Below are positions 10,485-21,241 of a stretch of DNA of 64,000 nucleotides, piece after piece. Source of the DNA: Rostrohypoxylon terebratum (taxonomy: Eukaryota > Ascomycota > Sordariomycetes > Xylariales > Hypoxylaceae); assembly GCA_022497145.1 (NCBI GenBank), contig MU385902.1, positions 124,001 to 188,000 on the forward strand, given 5' to 3'. The stretch's first letter is position 1, and each line of letters begins with the position of its first letter. A model generated the notes under the pieces. The model had not been told where the DNA came from. It saw nothing but the letters and a program-made list of their open reading frames with translations, and searched no databases. A program made the translations under genes and the position numbers.

Positions 10485-11424
10485 CTTCTCGAGCTTATGA
10501 GAAGTCGGTGGATCGCTTTTTGGCCTTACTTTCTTGACTTGCCCTGACGTAGGGAAGATTTTCGTATACGTGTTCGCTCGCGAGTATTGGTTTCGAAGTT
10601 CTTGCGCGAAGACGTCGTTCGTTTCATGGCGAGATTGGCTGTAGGATTGATATTGTAATTACCTATGGTAAAGAGAAGAAGAGAGAGGAATAAGGTGAGA
10701 ATATGAGCAAATTACGTAAGTTAAGCGGGAACCTTAACCTGCTCGCATCTGTTACGAATTGGGCAATTACCCTACCACGGACTACCTACCTTGGTACCTA
10801 CCTGTAGATATCAGGTAAATATGTAGCGAAAAAATCCATTTAGGATATCGCGCTCCACGACTTTGGAAGTTGCGGCAACCGGATGGGAAACCTAAGTCTT
10901 AAACTAGGGCTATTCGACAACATGTTTAATTTACAGCAAGCACGTCCGTCTTAGTTGAGTGGTTGAGTGAAGAGTACTAATCTAGGTACCTAGTAATATT
11001 TATAGTTATTTCCTCGTTAAATTGCGGAAGCCTCAGGCATGTTCGACGTTTCCACCTTTGCGGACGTACCTACCTAGTAGACAGATAACGAGATTAGTCA
11101 TTCGTGATGCGTGATGCGTTCATAGGGCAGCTTCAATGTTCCTATTAGTAGGTTAGTAGGACCTACTACCTAGTAGTAGATCCTACCTAGTAGGTACTGT
11201 ATACATGACCATATAATCATTGAGTTTCAGAGCAAGTGATATCGATTGCGCCAAGAGTAAGCAGATGCTTCATGGTGAACGATATGAATTAGTAGGGTCT
11301 CTTCTCTCACTTGACAGCCTACCTAGGTCCTAGGTAGGTATTAGGTATATGAAGACTAGCGCTGGAGGCAAGTATGGAGGCAAGTATGGAGACTAGGTAG
11401 GTATGTACATGGTGATATGAACAA
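10485..11424. other. Intergenic region rich in TAGGTA motifs
   Basis: Lies between the 5' end of the 9.0-10.5 kb gene and the 3' end of the VWA gene. It contains many CCTACCTAGTAGG-type motifs, densest at 11134-11208, and a direct repeat of AGGCAAGTATGG near 11367-11390. No ORF is supported. Confidence 0.5.
11134..11208. repeat. TAGGTA/TACCTA palindrome cluster
   Basis: Dense alternation of TAGTAGG and CCTACTA units, forming short nested palindromes. It belongs to a motif family dispersed through the intergenic DNA of this window. Confidence 0.6.
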
Positions 11425-12864
11425 CTACAGCCCCTTAAAATACCGTTCACGTTCACGACGAAGAATATCGTCAAATGCTCGTAAGTAAGTGTCCTTACCT
11501 TCGACCACACCACCGATGGTTGCCGAAATCCTAGATACAGTAAAACCCACAGACGCGGAATTGTTAAGGGCAAGAAGGCCCGAACTTTGAGGGAAAATGA
11601 TCGAATGAGCCAATATCTCGGCATGCTTGAACTGGTTGCAAATTCTCAAGAGAGCACGAACATCTGAGCACTTGGCATCCCCGTCTCCAATAAGGATCAC
11701 TAGACCTTTGCCGTTCACCTCGGCTCCAAGAATTTCGTGAGCTTTTTCGAGGCAGTAAATATAGTCCTCGGTGCCCTGAGGACTAGGGACGGAGTCCATG
11801 ATTTTAAACGTAGATTCGGATATCTCTTGGGCCGGGAAAGGAGAACGTCTAGAGTATTCTCCGTGAATCACGACCGCGACCTTGGAGCCTCTGTTGATAG
11901 ATTTTATGATGTGCAAAACGTCTCTATAAGCTTGCTTGATGTCGTGGATAACTCCGGAAACGCTGCCGCTGACGTCGACGCAGATGACGATCGTCTGGGC
12001 AAAGGGCTTGGAAGATTTCTCCAATTCCTTAATACCCTGTCGTAGCTTCTCGGACTCCGCTAGATATTTGTCTCGCGACTCCGTGGCCTTGTCTAGCATC
12101 TGCTGTCCTCGCGAGGCCTGGGATTTATAATGCTCAACCTGAGCGAGCAGCGCCGTTTGTGTAGCTTTCTTCTCCGCCACCACATTCCTGTATAATTCTT
12201 GCAATTCGCCGTACACTCTACCGAGATCTCGAGACTTGGTATCTTTGATTCCTAGCTCGCGCTCCAGCTGATTTATCTTGTCGCTCTGTTCGTCGCACAT
12301 TCGGACGGCATCGGCGTGGCTTCTTTGGACCAAGTCGCAGTTGAGAATAGACTCTTGGAGGTTTTGAGTCACTTCTTCGAGCTTAGATTCCAGGTCGATA
12401 GTTCTTCTCGACATATCTTCGTCTCGCTGATCGCCTGCCGCGGTCTGGCTCCCGAGTTGCTGGATCGTCTCGTCGATCTGTCGGCGAAGTCCCGTGCATT
12501 CCATCTCGCAGGCTTCCTTGCTACGCGCGAGTCTAGCTAGCTCCTCTTGCAAGTCGGCTATGCGAGCTTCCAAGTCGGCAGATAGCTTTCGTTCATTTCT
12601 GAGCTGCTCCGCCAGCTGAATGCGCTGTAAGTTGAATGCTCTCTCCTTTGTGCGATTTTTATCGCGTCGCGCCTCTTCCGTCGACATGGTACCTATCAAA
12701 ACCCCAGTGCTCGAGGCGGTTGCCGAAGATTGGCGGTTTTCAGATTGAGCTTGGTGAAGTTTCTCTTCCATGGTCTCCTCAGTACCCATCCCTGCAACCG
12801 GAGTTGTTGCCGCGTCACTAGATTTAGGTGCTTTCGACCGCTTGGTCGACATGGTCATTGCCAT
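11425..12864 (-). CDS. Coiled-coil protein with C-terminal von Willebrand factor A (VWA) domain
   Basis: Intronless, about 479 residues from the ATG at 12864; the frame is open a little further upstream but without an ATG. Residues 1-60 are low-complexity, about 65-285 are a long charged coiled coil, and about 290-470 are a VWA domain. All three MIDAS metal-binding loops are visible: DVSGS (DxSxS, about 297-301), the Thr in PQGTEDY, and the Asp in LIGDGDA. The domain should therefore bind Mg2+ and contact an acidic ligand or partner. No signal peptide or membrane segment, so intracellular. Its 5' end faces that of an AAA+ ATPase gene 1 kb away. Intracellular VWA proteins commonly act as adaptors for AAA+ machines (MoxR, midasin). 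That role here is inferred from context. Confidence 0.8.
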   Translation of the reverse strand: MAMTMSTKRSKAPKSSDAATTPVAGMGTEETMEEKLHQAQSENRQSSATASSTGVLIGTMSTEEARRDKNRTKERAFNLQRIQLAEQLRNERKLSADLEARIADLQEELARLARSKEACEMECTGLRRQIDETIQQLGSQTAAGDQRDEDMSRRTIDLESKLEEVTQNLQESILNCDLVQRSHADAVRMCDEQSDKINQLERELGIKDTKSRDLGRVYGELQELYRNVVAEKKATQTALLAQVEHYKSQASRGQQMLDKATESRDKYLAESEKLRQGIKELEKSSKPFAQTIVICVDVSGSVSGVIHDIKQAYRDVLHIIKSINRGSKVAVVIHGEYSRRSPFPAQEISESTFKIMDSVPSPQGTEDYIYCLEKAHEILGAEVNGKGLVILIGDGDAKCSDVRALLRICNQFKHAEILAHSIIFPQSSGLLALNNSASVGFTVSRISATIGGVVEGKDTYLRAFDDILRRERERYFKGL

Positions 12865-13866
12865 ATTGTTGGATGCTCCCAGCGGCAATCGAGGTGCGTT
12901 ACTAACGATAACCGTCGTTAGTAATTTTCATGGGGGGTTCTAACGGACTTGAAGTTCACCGTCCTCCAAAGGAGCTGAAAAGGAGCATACGATACCACAT
13001 ACCTATCTGTCATGGCTTCCCAGGTCTAGGTCTCAATTACTAGGTAGGCGATTACGGTTGTTGTGGGCGGAGGTATGTATCAAGTAAAGGTGCTAATATG
13101 AAAGTGCAATTTGAGTTTCAATCTCTGGCGAATATGTATAGAAGATGAGGCGGTCTCGCAAGTTCCAAATTTTCTCGGAGTCTCACAACCTGACCTAAAC
13201 GATATGAACTACATGGTACTGAGCGGTTCGCATGGAATAAGCACTTGGTCTTTGGACAGTGGCCTGATTACAAACGACACGAGAGCACAAACGAGCTCGG
13301 GCACCCCTAAACATGCAGATTTTAGCTACTGCAACTGTCCGGAACAGAAGAACCTCGTTTGGACAAGAACTACTCACAACAAACGATCCCACGCTAGCCG
13401 ATGGTTTCTACCTAGGTAGGTAGGTATGCATGATGGCGAGCCGTGTTTGAGATGCGTTGGAATCACGTCGAATCGTTGGCACGAATTCCTCCCGTCGGCT
13501 ACTATTAGATGACATTAAGAAGCGTGTGTTGGCTTGAGTCCTCGGGCCTGCAAACGACTTCTGATTTGATAGGATCCGATAGTAAGAGAAAACAACCTTT
13601 CCTGGGAACTTTCTAGAACTTAGCAATCAAAATCTACAAGAACCCACTTGAATGACGAAGTTGCTAGGTACCTAGGTTAGCTGGATACATCATGTTCGAA
13701 GAACAGACTGCAGCTCTGCTATCATGAGATAGTATAACAACCTTGGTACTTTGCTCGTTCCGTGTACCAACCCGCACTTTACGCTCGGCATCGAATTGTC
13801 TAATCGCCCATTCCGTCAAATACCTATCTAGGTATCTATCAGGTATAAAACAGGACAGCTAGCATC
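12865..13866. promoter_or_regulatory. Divergent intergenic region between VWA and AAA+ genes
   Basis: A 1-kb gap flanked by two start codons pointing away from each other, so it should hold both promoters. It contains an AACTAACGATAACCGTCGTTAGT imperfect palindrome near 12900-12922 and scattered TAGGTA motifs (13408-13427, 13827-13845). A GTATAAAAC TATA-like box lies near 13843, just upstream of the AAA+ start. Short open frames inside have no support. Confidence 0.5.
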
Positions 13867-16036
13867 ATGGCGTCTCGATCCGAGGAATATATAGACCAGA
13901 TAGTAAAGCAATTCCCGAAATGCTCTCGAGATACCGCTTCTAATTGCTTAGAGGTTAGTTTTTGACCCCTCCTAGACAAATGAAGAGTAATGATGACAGT
14001 TACTCACCTACCTACCTAGCTATGCGGCAATGATGTTGACGAGGCGATCATCATGTACAAAGGAATTGAGGTTCGTTCTTGATCTGTACCTGTTCTTTTT
14101 AGATACCTTCCCATTACCTTCCGCTAAGTAATGCAAAGGAACTCCTTCCTCCGGACCCCTCGTCTGACGGCGACGACGATGACGATAGCGATGACCAAAC
14201 CCAGCGAAGCGACGATAAAAGCCGGTCAGCGGTCGAGGAGGTTAACGGATCAGATTCGGAAAGTATAGTCGAGGTAGTTGACCAAGGTTCTGCATGGATG
14301 CCAAAATTGCCAACCTTACCGGTCGTCGACGATTTTACCAAATATCCGCGAGACCGATCCATATTTGAGCTTCGCGAGTTGGTCGGAGCGATCCAGGCCG
14401 GGAAATTTGATTCCCACAGCGTCACAGATTATCTAGGATACTATGGCGAAGAAAGTTTGAAAGCGAATTTGAATGCTGATATCGACGGATATCCGGCGAT
14501 ATTTTATATCGTCGCTACCAACGATGTGGGCATCATACGTCAATGGATCAAGCACGGAGGTGATCCTAACGCGACTTGGGGGCCCGAAAAATTCCCCCTG
14601 ATCGCATTCTCTGTACTACACGGAGGCAAGACGATGTACCAGGCCTCGAAAACCCTGGCAACACTCCTCAGATTCGGTGCGGATTATCGCGTCATCCCTC
14701 GGTCTTTCTACGAACCCTATTGTCGAGACCTCCCGGAGGATGGACCAGTCCAGGCGGAACTCCACGATATCGGCGACGAAAATAAACGATGGTGTACCGC
14801 TGAGGTGCGTTCACATCTCGCTAGGGCGCTGAATTTATCCCAGAGATACGACCTCCACAGATCCAGCAAGGCCCACAAACATTCCGGCCGTGAGGAGGAG
14901 CTGTTAGTTCGACAGAGCGCCGAGGAAGTTCTAGGACTTCACCAGATGATCGTTGCTCAGTCGATTGCGACCCGGTGGCTTCAAAGAAAGTTGCTCGTGT
15001 AAGGATGAGACGTTTTGCACGTAGACCTCGCATGGCTAACACGCATTAGGTACCTTGCAGGACAGAAACAAAAGCCGCTCATATTGGTCTTTGCCGGACC
15101 CAGTGGTCACGGTAAGACGGAGCTGGCTCGGCGATTCGGGGACCTCGTCTCGTTGGATTTGCACGTCGTGGACTGCACGATTTTCAAGCACGACAACGAG
15201 TTGTTCGGGCCGCGTCCCCCTTACTCAGGACACGAGGACGGCTCGCCTCTTAATAACTTTCTGGTCCGCAAGGCTGGGGAGCGGTCCATAGTATTCATGG
15301 ACGAATTCGAGAAGACGAGTAAGGATATACACAACACGTTGTTGTTGCCATTCCAGGACGGTCAGTCAAACTTGAGGATATGCTCGATCGTCGACATTTC
15401 GCGTATTGACAAGGTGAAACAGGGCGTTACGAAGATCGCCGAAATGGCAAAATCGTCGATTGCTCCAAGACGATGTGGATCCTTGCAACGAATCAACTCG
15501 ACGACACCATCGATTCCTTCTGTGACCAGAATCAAAAAGTTCTCTTTCAATCGGAAGATGATAAAGTCCAGGATAGGCTTATGGAGAAGCTCCGTGGCCA
15601 GCTGCGCGAGAAATTTATTACTCACTTCGGCGCGCCTCTAGCTGGACGTATCACCGAAATCATTCCGTTCCTCCCATTTTCTCAACCAGAGTCAGCGATC
15701 ATCGTCCATAGAGCATTGATGAATTTGGAGATGGAAGTAACACGACGTGTGCATATTTCGACTCATAAGGAAGACGACATATATGTCGGCAACATCAGTA
15801 TGAGAATTATGAAAGACGCGACGGTATGTTCTAAGCTTGCGGATGACGGATACGACAAGAAGACTGGAGCACGCAGCATCGCGCAAGCTGTAGAGAGGAT
15901 TGTTGAGGATCCGTTAATCAGCCATTATTTGAAGAACGGTGACGAATTTAACGAGAATCAACCCATGACTTATTTCGACATAGATATTAACGTCGATGAC
16001 GAGATCGAGGTCAGACTCGTGTTAGATTCTTCCTAG
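13867..16036 (+). CDS. UBA/CUE-like, ankyrin-like, ClpB-type AAA+ ATPase
   Basis: Exons: 13867-13953, 14020-14070, 14103-14998, 15050-15360 and 15414-16036 (656 codons with stop). The second acceptor may instead be 14138, because the 14071-14102 intron would be only 32 nt; both keep frame. The first two exons encode a three-helix UBA/CUE-like segment (IVKQFPKCSRDTASNCL, then NDVDEAIIMY). Next come an acidic linker, an ankyrin-like region (residues about 190-290) and an AAA+ module of the ClpA/ClpB second-domain type. Visible motifs: Walker A GPSGHGKTE, Walker B SIVFMDE, sensor 1 ILATNQ, a putative arginine finger in AGRITEIIPF, and sensor-2 Arg in KTGARS. Known role of the family: ATP-driven remodelling or unfolding of protein complexes. 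The UBA/CUE-like part suggests ubiquitinated clients (inference). Confidence 0.85.
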
Positions 16037-16486
16037 GATGGTGGTTCATTGGAAATTTGGAATAGATTAGGAGGATAGTACCTAACAGGTGGTTACTAGA
16101 GGTAGAGGTACCTGGTAGAAATGAGCCGTGTTGGTGGTATTGTATTGTACCCACGGTTACATAACCTTGCTATGCCTAGTTAGGCTTGCAGATGGATGCT
16201 GCTTTTATCCCTGGAGAAAAATTTTAGTGTCCATAACCAGGGTCGTTTAGTGACTTGCATGTATGTACGTCGGGTTCTCAAAACAGTCACCTGTCGCACC
16301 GGTTTACTCCGACCTTGACCATGAAGACATAGACTAGAGATGGAGTGTCTATGGATATGACAACGATTATAAAACCAGGGCCATTCCTTTCATGATGTAG
16401 GGTGAGATGCATCATCACATTTTATGTACCTAATCTTGTACTTATTTTCATACAGTATACATTATACATACACACAATTTTCAACC
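16037..16486. other. Intergenic region, promoter of the HAD gene
   Basis: 450 bp between the AAA+ stop and the HAD start. It holds a TAGGTACC cluster near 16078-16112 and a TATAAAAC box near 16368-16375. Nothing else is seen. Confidence 0.45.
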
Positions 16487-17173
16487 ATGACTCCCGCCCC
16501 AAGCACAGTCGAACCAGCTTGGAAACCCAAGGTTATTATCTTCGACCTCCTTACTGCCCTTGCGGACTCCTGGAGCCTCTGGAACTCATCTACGCCATCG
16601 TCATCATCGAGCGAAGGCAAACGTTGGCGCGAATGCTATCTCAAGATCACGTTCGGAACTGGCGCATATGTTCCTTACGAAAAACTAGTCAGACAATCCG
16701 CGCAAGAAGTCGGGCTACCTCCGTCAGCCCCGTCAGCCCTGCTACGTGACTGGGCCAGTCTGCAGGCGTGGCCTGAGACCGGACGTGTTCTACAAGCTCT
16801 GAGAAGGCGTGGATACAAACTCGGTGTCGTAACAAATTGTTCGAAAGACCTAGGGCACGTTGCCGCCCGCGTAGTGGAAAGATACGCAAGCGAAGAGAAC
16901 GAAGACGGCTTCGCCTTCGACGGCGTGATCACAGCTGAAGAGAGTAATTTTTACAAGCCGGCTAAGCCAGCATACGAGGCCATCTTGAATCTTCTAGGGG
17001 TAGAACCAGACGATGTGTTATTCGTTGCCGGAAGCGCAGGAGACGTCCAGGGAGCAACCGACGCCGGTATGAGAGTTGTGTGGCATAACAGGATCGGGTT
17101 GTCTAGGACTGGAGATGCTGTCCCGCTCCGAGAGGGAAAGACGCTGGACGATGCCCTAGACGGGTTCTTGTAA
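16487..17173 (+). CDS. HAD-superfamily hydrolase (haloacid dehalogenase-like)
   Basis: Intronless, 228 residues. Motif I is VIIFDLLTAL with nucleophile Asp20. The second Asp of phosphatase-type motif I is absent, as in the dehalogenase-like branch. Motif II is VVTNCS, motif III is the Lys of FYKPAKPAY, and motif IV is in AGSAGDVQGATDAGM. All catalytic motifs are present, so it should be active on a small organic substrate, either halo-acid or phosphate ester; the real substrate is unknown. The ATG at 16487 was chosen because the upstream in-frame residues are unlike the family and lie in AT-rich leader sequence. It converges on the transcription-factor gene, with 212 bp between. Confidence 0.88.
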   Translation: MTPAPSTVEPAWKPKVIIFDLLTALADSWSLWNSSTPSSSSSEGKRWRECYLKITFGTGAYVPYEKLVRQSAQEVGLPPSAPSALLRDWASLQAWPETGRVLQALRRRGYKLGVVTNCSKDLGHVAARVVERYASEENEDGFAFDGVITAEESNFYKPAKPAYEAILNLLGVEPDDVLFVAGSAGDVQGATDAGMRVVWHNRIGLSRTGDAVPLREGKTLDDALDGFL

Positions 17174-17385
17174 AGAGGCTAGGGTACAATACATTGATTG
17201 CCGAATGAGTAAAATATTTGATGCATGATTGGCTGAATCGCCTGTCGGTCGTACGTCTTGGTATTATGTGACAAGGGTTCGGCGCTCTCGCGCACTACAT
17301 TAGGTATAGTTCAAGATCTATAAACACCGAAATATGCACTGCTGGTCACCATAACATTACCAGGTATCCCCTAGTTTTAGTTCAG

Positions 17386-19209
17386 TCATGCCTGTTGCGT
17401 TTGCATAGTTGCAGGAGTGAGAGATTCCAAAGCAGCCTGACGCGAATAAAAACGATTCGATCTTTTACACCATCCGTATAGTAGGACGAAACCAAGTCGC
17501 TGGCTGTTGTACGAGTCGAATTTGCCCATGCCACCTCCGTCATCGGTAGGTTGGCAGACTGCATAAACATGTCGATCCGAGGACTTCTCTTCGTTGATTA
17601 TTTGCAGAACTTGGAGGATTTGGTAAATAGGAAAGCTTCCCTCCTCGAGGCAACCTGCTTGGTATCTCTGACCAAGCCAGCTCTGCACCCAAAAGCTCAC
17701 GGCTGGATTAGTCGAACGCAAGACGCAGGTCAGGAGCAAGCCGGAGAGTCCTATTGTATAAGCATTCAGTCTACGACAAGCGTCCCAATCGATCCCGGCT
17801 GCGATTCGCAGAAGAATCAGAATCCATTTCTCTGTTGTATTCAAGTTGTAATAATCGTCGTCGTCGCCATTTTCTGCTAGTCTGTTACGTGATTCAAGAT
17901 TATCCAGAAACTCGGTACGGTGCAAAATTTGGGCGGTTACGAAATAGGCGAAATTCATCGCGGCGTCGTGAGATTCAAACTGTAGCGGCTTAATTTGCAG
18001 TGTGTTGCGTCGATAGCGCGCATTAGCGTAGTCCGTAAGGTATAAGTCTGCAGGTAATTCTGAGGGTGCCAGCTGAGCATACCAATCGCTCAAGGATTTT
18101 GTTTGGTGGTTCAGCTGCTCTTGTAGACTAAGCAACCTGTATGGCTGAGGCCAGTGGCTCTCCTGCATTTCCAATAAGATTTCATCATCGCGAGAGGCGA
18201 CAAGCCCAATATCGGCAGTACCGTCACAGTAGAGCATTAAACTCGCTGCGCTAAGGCGATAGGATTCGCAAAGTATCACGAGAATCGACACTCGGCGGTC
18301 ATGGCCGAGTACGGGTCCCAGATACGACGACCCTGGTTGGGTTAATAATAAAGGGAATAGAGGGGGGTGTTCCCGCTGAAAAGTGACCGTTGCAAAATGA
18401 AACCTCCGCCACCAATTATGCAATCTAGACTGAACCCAAGCGGCGATAAGGCTGCGTTCGTAGGTGTCCGGCTCAGACATGAAGTCTTGATGGGTATCAA
18501 GGAGGACCTCCACAGCAGCCGAGTGCAGATAGAAGCCCTGGAAGTTGCTCATCAACGATTCGAAGCAGCAGAACAAGGTGAGGACGGCTAATGCGGTTGT
18601 CGAATCGCGATCGAAATCAGACTGGGTCCATTGCGCCACGCTTCGCATGGCAGAACTAGAAAATATTCCGCTCATGCTCTGCTGGTCTACGTCTGGCCTG
18701 AAAGACGATCTGAGATTCGGACTATCGAGTGGGCTGACCTGTCTCGCCCGGGGAAGCAATCGACTTAACTGGCGAGCCGCGAGGGCCATCATCGCGTCTA
18801 TAACCACCGGCGAAATATCTCGAAGACGGGAGAGCTTTTGAAAGGCGGGGTGCAGAGCGGGAGCACACCGGGTTTCCCAAACATTCATGTAGAAGAGCTC
18901 TCTACTAGGTCTCGGACTTTTGATTATTTGCGTCTGACAATCTCGCGACTCTGTCAGATGGAAAGACACGCTACGAAATTCCAGTTTGGTAGCATAGCCG
19001 TCGCAGCGCTTTCCGAGACGAGTACAGCCAGTGCATGAGGGTTTCTTCTCGTCGCACTACCGAGAAGACGTCAGTTAGATGGATCTCCTAGTATTTCGTT
19101 AATATTGGCGATGGTTGACCTTCTTGCGCCGAGCCCGGCAATTGCGGCATCCGGTCCGAGTACGGACGATGGAACTCTGCTTCGGGCGTGGCGGTGCTGG
19201 TTTATACAT
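17386..19209 (-). CDS. Zn2Cys6 fungal transcription factor
   Basis: Two exons, 19209-19120 and 19056-17386 (586 residues). The 63-nt intron (GTCAAC donor, CTAAC branch, GGTAG acceptor) splits the zinc cluster, a common position in this family. Joined, the cluster has perfect C-x2-C-x6-C-x6-C-x2-C-x6-C spacing: CRNCRARRKK, then CDEKKPSC, CTGC and LGKRC. The rest resembles the fungal-specific transcription-factor middle region, helical with Trp-rich segments, and ends in a Gln/Thr-rich tail. It should be nuclear and bind CGG-type half sites (family knowledge). It is divergent from the PLP-enzyme gene at 19787, 577 bp away, so regulation of that gene is plausible but unproven. Confidence 0.9.
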
Positions 19210-19786
19210 TGTCGAAAGTGTTGCCCTTGAGTCACTTGGTGATTGTAATCCATGGGCCGTGTGAATCTCAGCAGGCGTTGAAAGATGTAGCCCCAGTAGA
19301 GCCTTAATTTACCATACAATAGCACTGTAGTTCTACTTCGTAGCCCGTACGCTATAAGCAAACTCCAATATAGATGGATCCATTCGGACGGATATAACGC
19401 CAACGCTAGTCCGATTATAGTGAACGAGAGCGCCAGACAGTAGTGGCATTCGTAGCCCCTTATAGCATCCATGGCGAAGATGGATATCCACCCCTCCTGT
19501 CGCACCGTACCTACTAGTAACTACCTACCTAGGCCCTAGGGTCCTAGGTACTAACTATGCAATACTACCTACTAGGTAGGTATTTGATGACGAGATATCC
19601 CCTTTGATATTCCGAAATTAGGACATCTAATAGATTCTTTGAACTAGCACGACCAGTGCGAAATGACGTGAGTTTATGTTTCTCAGCACTTCAAGATATT
19701 CTCATTACCTATGTCCTAGGTCCTAGGTCCTAGTTACCTCCAAGTACTAGTAGCGAACTACGAATTGATCATATCAAAAAGCAACC
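19210..19786. promoter_or_regulatory. Divergent promoter region (Zn2Cys6 factor / PLP enzyme)
   Basis: 577 bp between two outward-facing starts. A dense CCTAGGTAGG/CCTACCTA cluster covers 19506-19580, and another (GTCCTAGGTCCTAGGTCCTAG) covers 19711-19732. An open minus-strand frame (19071-19505) overlaps the zinc-cluster exon in the wrong frame and was not called. Confidence 0.5.
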
Positions 19787-21241
19787 ATGGATACGTTGGA
19801 TCAACGGATCGCTAGAAAGGCAAAACTAGAGAGCCTATACGTTGGGAAGGATATTGAAGTTATTCCCAAGCCCGCCGTGGTTCTCGATGTATCCAAGGCA
19901 CGCCGACATTGCTCTTCGATGTTAGCTGCTACCAAAGCGTTGGGAGTCGGATTCAGACCTCATGTCAAAACGCACAAGGTCGGTTCCGCCACTCGCAAAG
20001 TCGCTAACTCTTTCGAACTAATATAAAATCGACGGTAGACGGTCGAACTTACGAAGCTACAAATTGGCGATGACACAAGCGATGTTAAGCTCGTGGTCTC
20101 TACGGTTTCCGAGATAGAGCACATACTTCCCTTGCTACAAGACCTTATAAGAGGGGGACGTCGCATCAATGTGCTCTATGGGTTACCGCTTCCGCCTTCT
20201 CAAGTAGACCGTGTAGCCAAGATCGCACGTCGGCTAGGTCCCGAGAGCATTTCCTTCATGATAGACCATCTGTCCCAGGTTGAGTCGCTCCGACGCTTCT
20301 CTAATAATACGGGATTTCCCGGCGGGGTCTTCATAAAGGTAGACACCGGATATCATCGAGCAGGTCTTCCACCCAAAGCACTCAATGCGAACGGTCTCGT
20401 CGAAGCAGTGACCCGGCTACATCTTGAGGGTAAGGCGAAATTGGTGGGACTGTATTCGCATAGTAGTTTAAGCTACCAAGGTAAATCCCCCGAGGAAGCG
20501 ATGGATAACTTGACCAAGGAAATCCGAGGCTGCATCGACGCAGTAATATATAATCACCAATGTTTCGCAAACCTAGCTTTGGATCTCACAGTCAGTGTTG
20601 GGGCATCGCCTCAGGTTACCTCTATCCAGAATTTTATGCGGGGTGATCAGCAAGGAAACGGACCCGCAAGCGGTCTTATGCGTATCATTCAAAACGTTTC
20701 TAGCGAAGGGGTTTCGGGAATCAAGATCTCCCTCGAACTTCATGCCGGAGTTTATTCCGTGCTTGATCTCCAGCAGTTGTCTACGCATTCTAGAACTTCG
20801 ATGGGCAGGTTTGACGAAGAAATCGCAATCTCGGTTGCTGCTGAGGTTGTGAGCATATACAGCGACGGTGAACGTCAAAATCCCGAGGCCTTGGTTGCGG
20901 TTGGGACGTTAGGACTAGGGAGGGAACCTTGCCATTCTTATGATGGTTGGGGTATCGTGGGTTCACTACCTGCGCTGCAGAGAAATGACCCCGAGCGAAG
21001 AAGGCTCGTTGTCAAGAGGATCAGTCAGGAACACTCTATCGTTTCTTGGGACACCAAAGACGACGAGTTGGGATACGATGAGCGGGAAATCCCCCTCGAA
21101 GTTGGCCAATACGTTCGGATATATCCTAATCACGCGTGCATCACGGGTGCTATGTATGATTGGTATTTCGTGGTGGACTCCAGCTCAGCAGGCGATGCGA
21201 CTAAAGTCGTCGACATTTGGATGCGAGCTCTGGGATGGTAG
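19787..21241 (+). CDS. PLP-dependent D-serine dehydratase / D-threonine aldolase-like enzyme
   Basis: Exons 19787-19978 and 20039-21241 (464 residues); 60-nt intron with a CTAACTC branch. The N-terminal alanine-racemase-type TIM barrel carries the PLP lysine in RPHVKTHK (Lys61) and the FIKVDTGYHRAG strand. The C-terminal domain is the D-serine dehydratase-like barrel with the GREPCHSYDGWG segment and the metal site His-x-Cys in YPNHACITG. Together these mark the fold-type III, zinc-dependent D-serine dehydratase family (yeast Dsd1, chicken DSD), which overlaps D-threonine aldolases. Expected reaction: D-serine to pyruvate and ammonia, or cleavage of D-3-hydroxy-amino acids. Sequence alone does not decide which. 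Cytosolic. Confidence 0.9.

Noticed and set aside
13111..13626. Short frames on both strands in the VWA/AAA+ divergent promoter
   Set aside because: Mutually overlapping and low in protein-like character; treated as promoter DNA.
19071..19505. 144-codon minus-strand frame upstream of the transcription factor
   Set aside because: It overlaps the zinc-cluster exon in another frame; only the frame giving perfect Cys spacing is credible.
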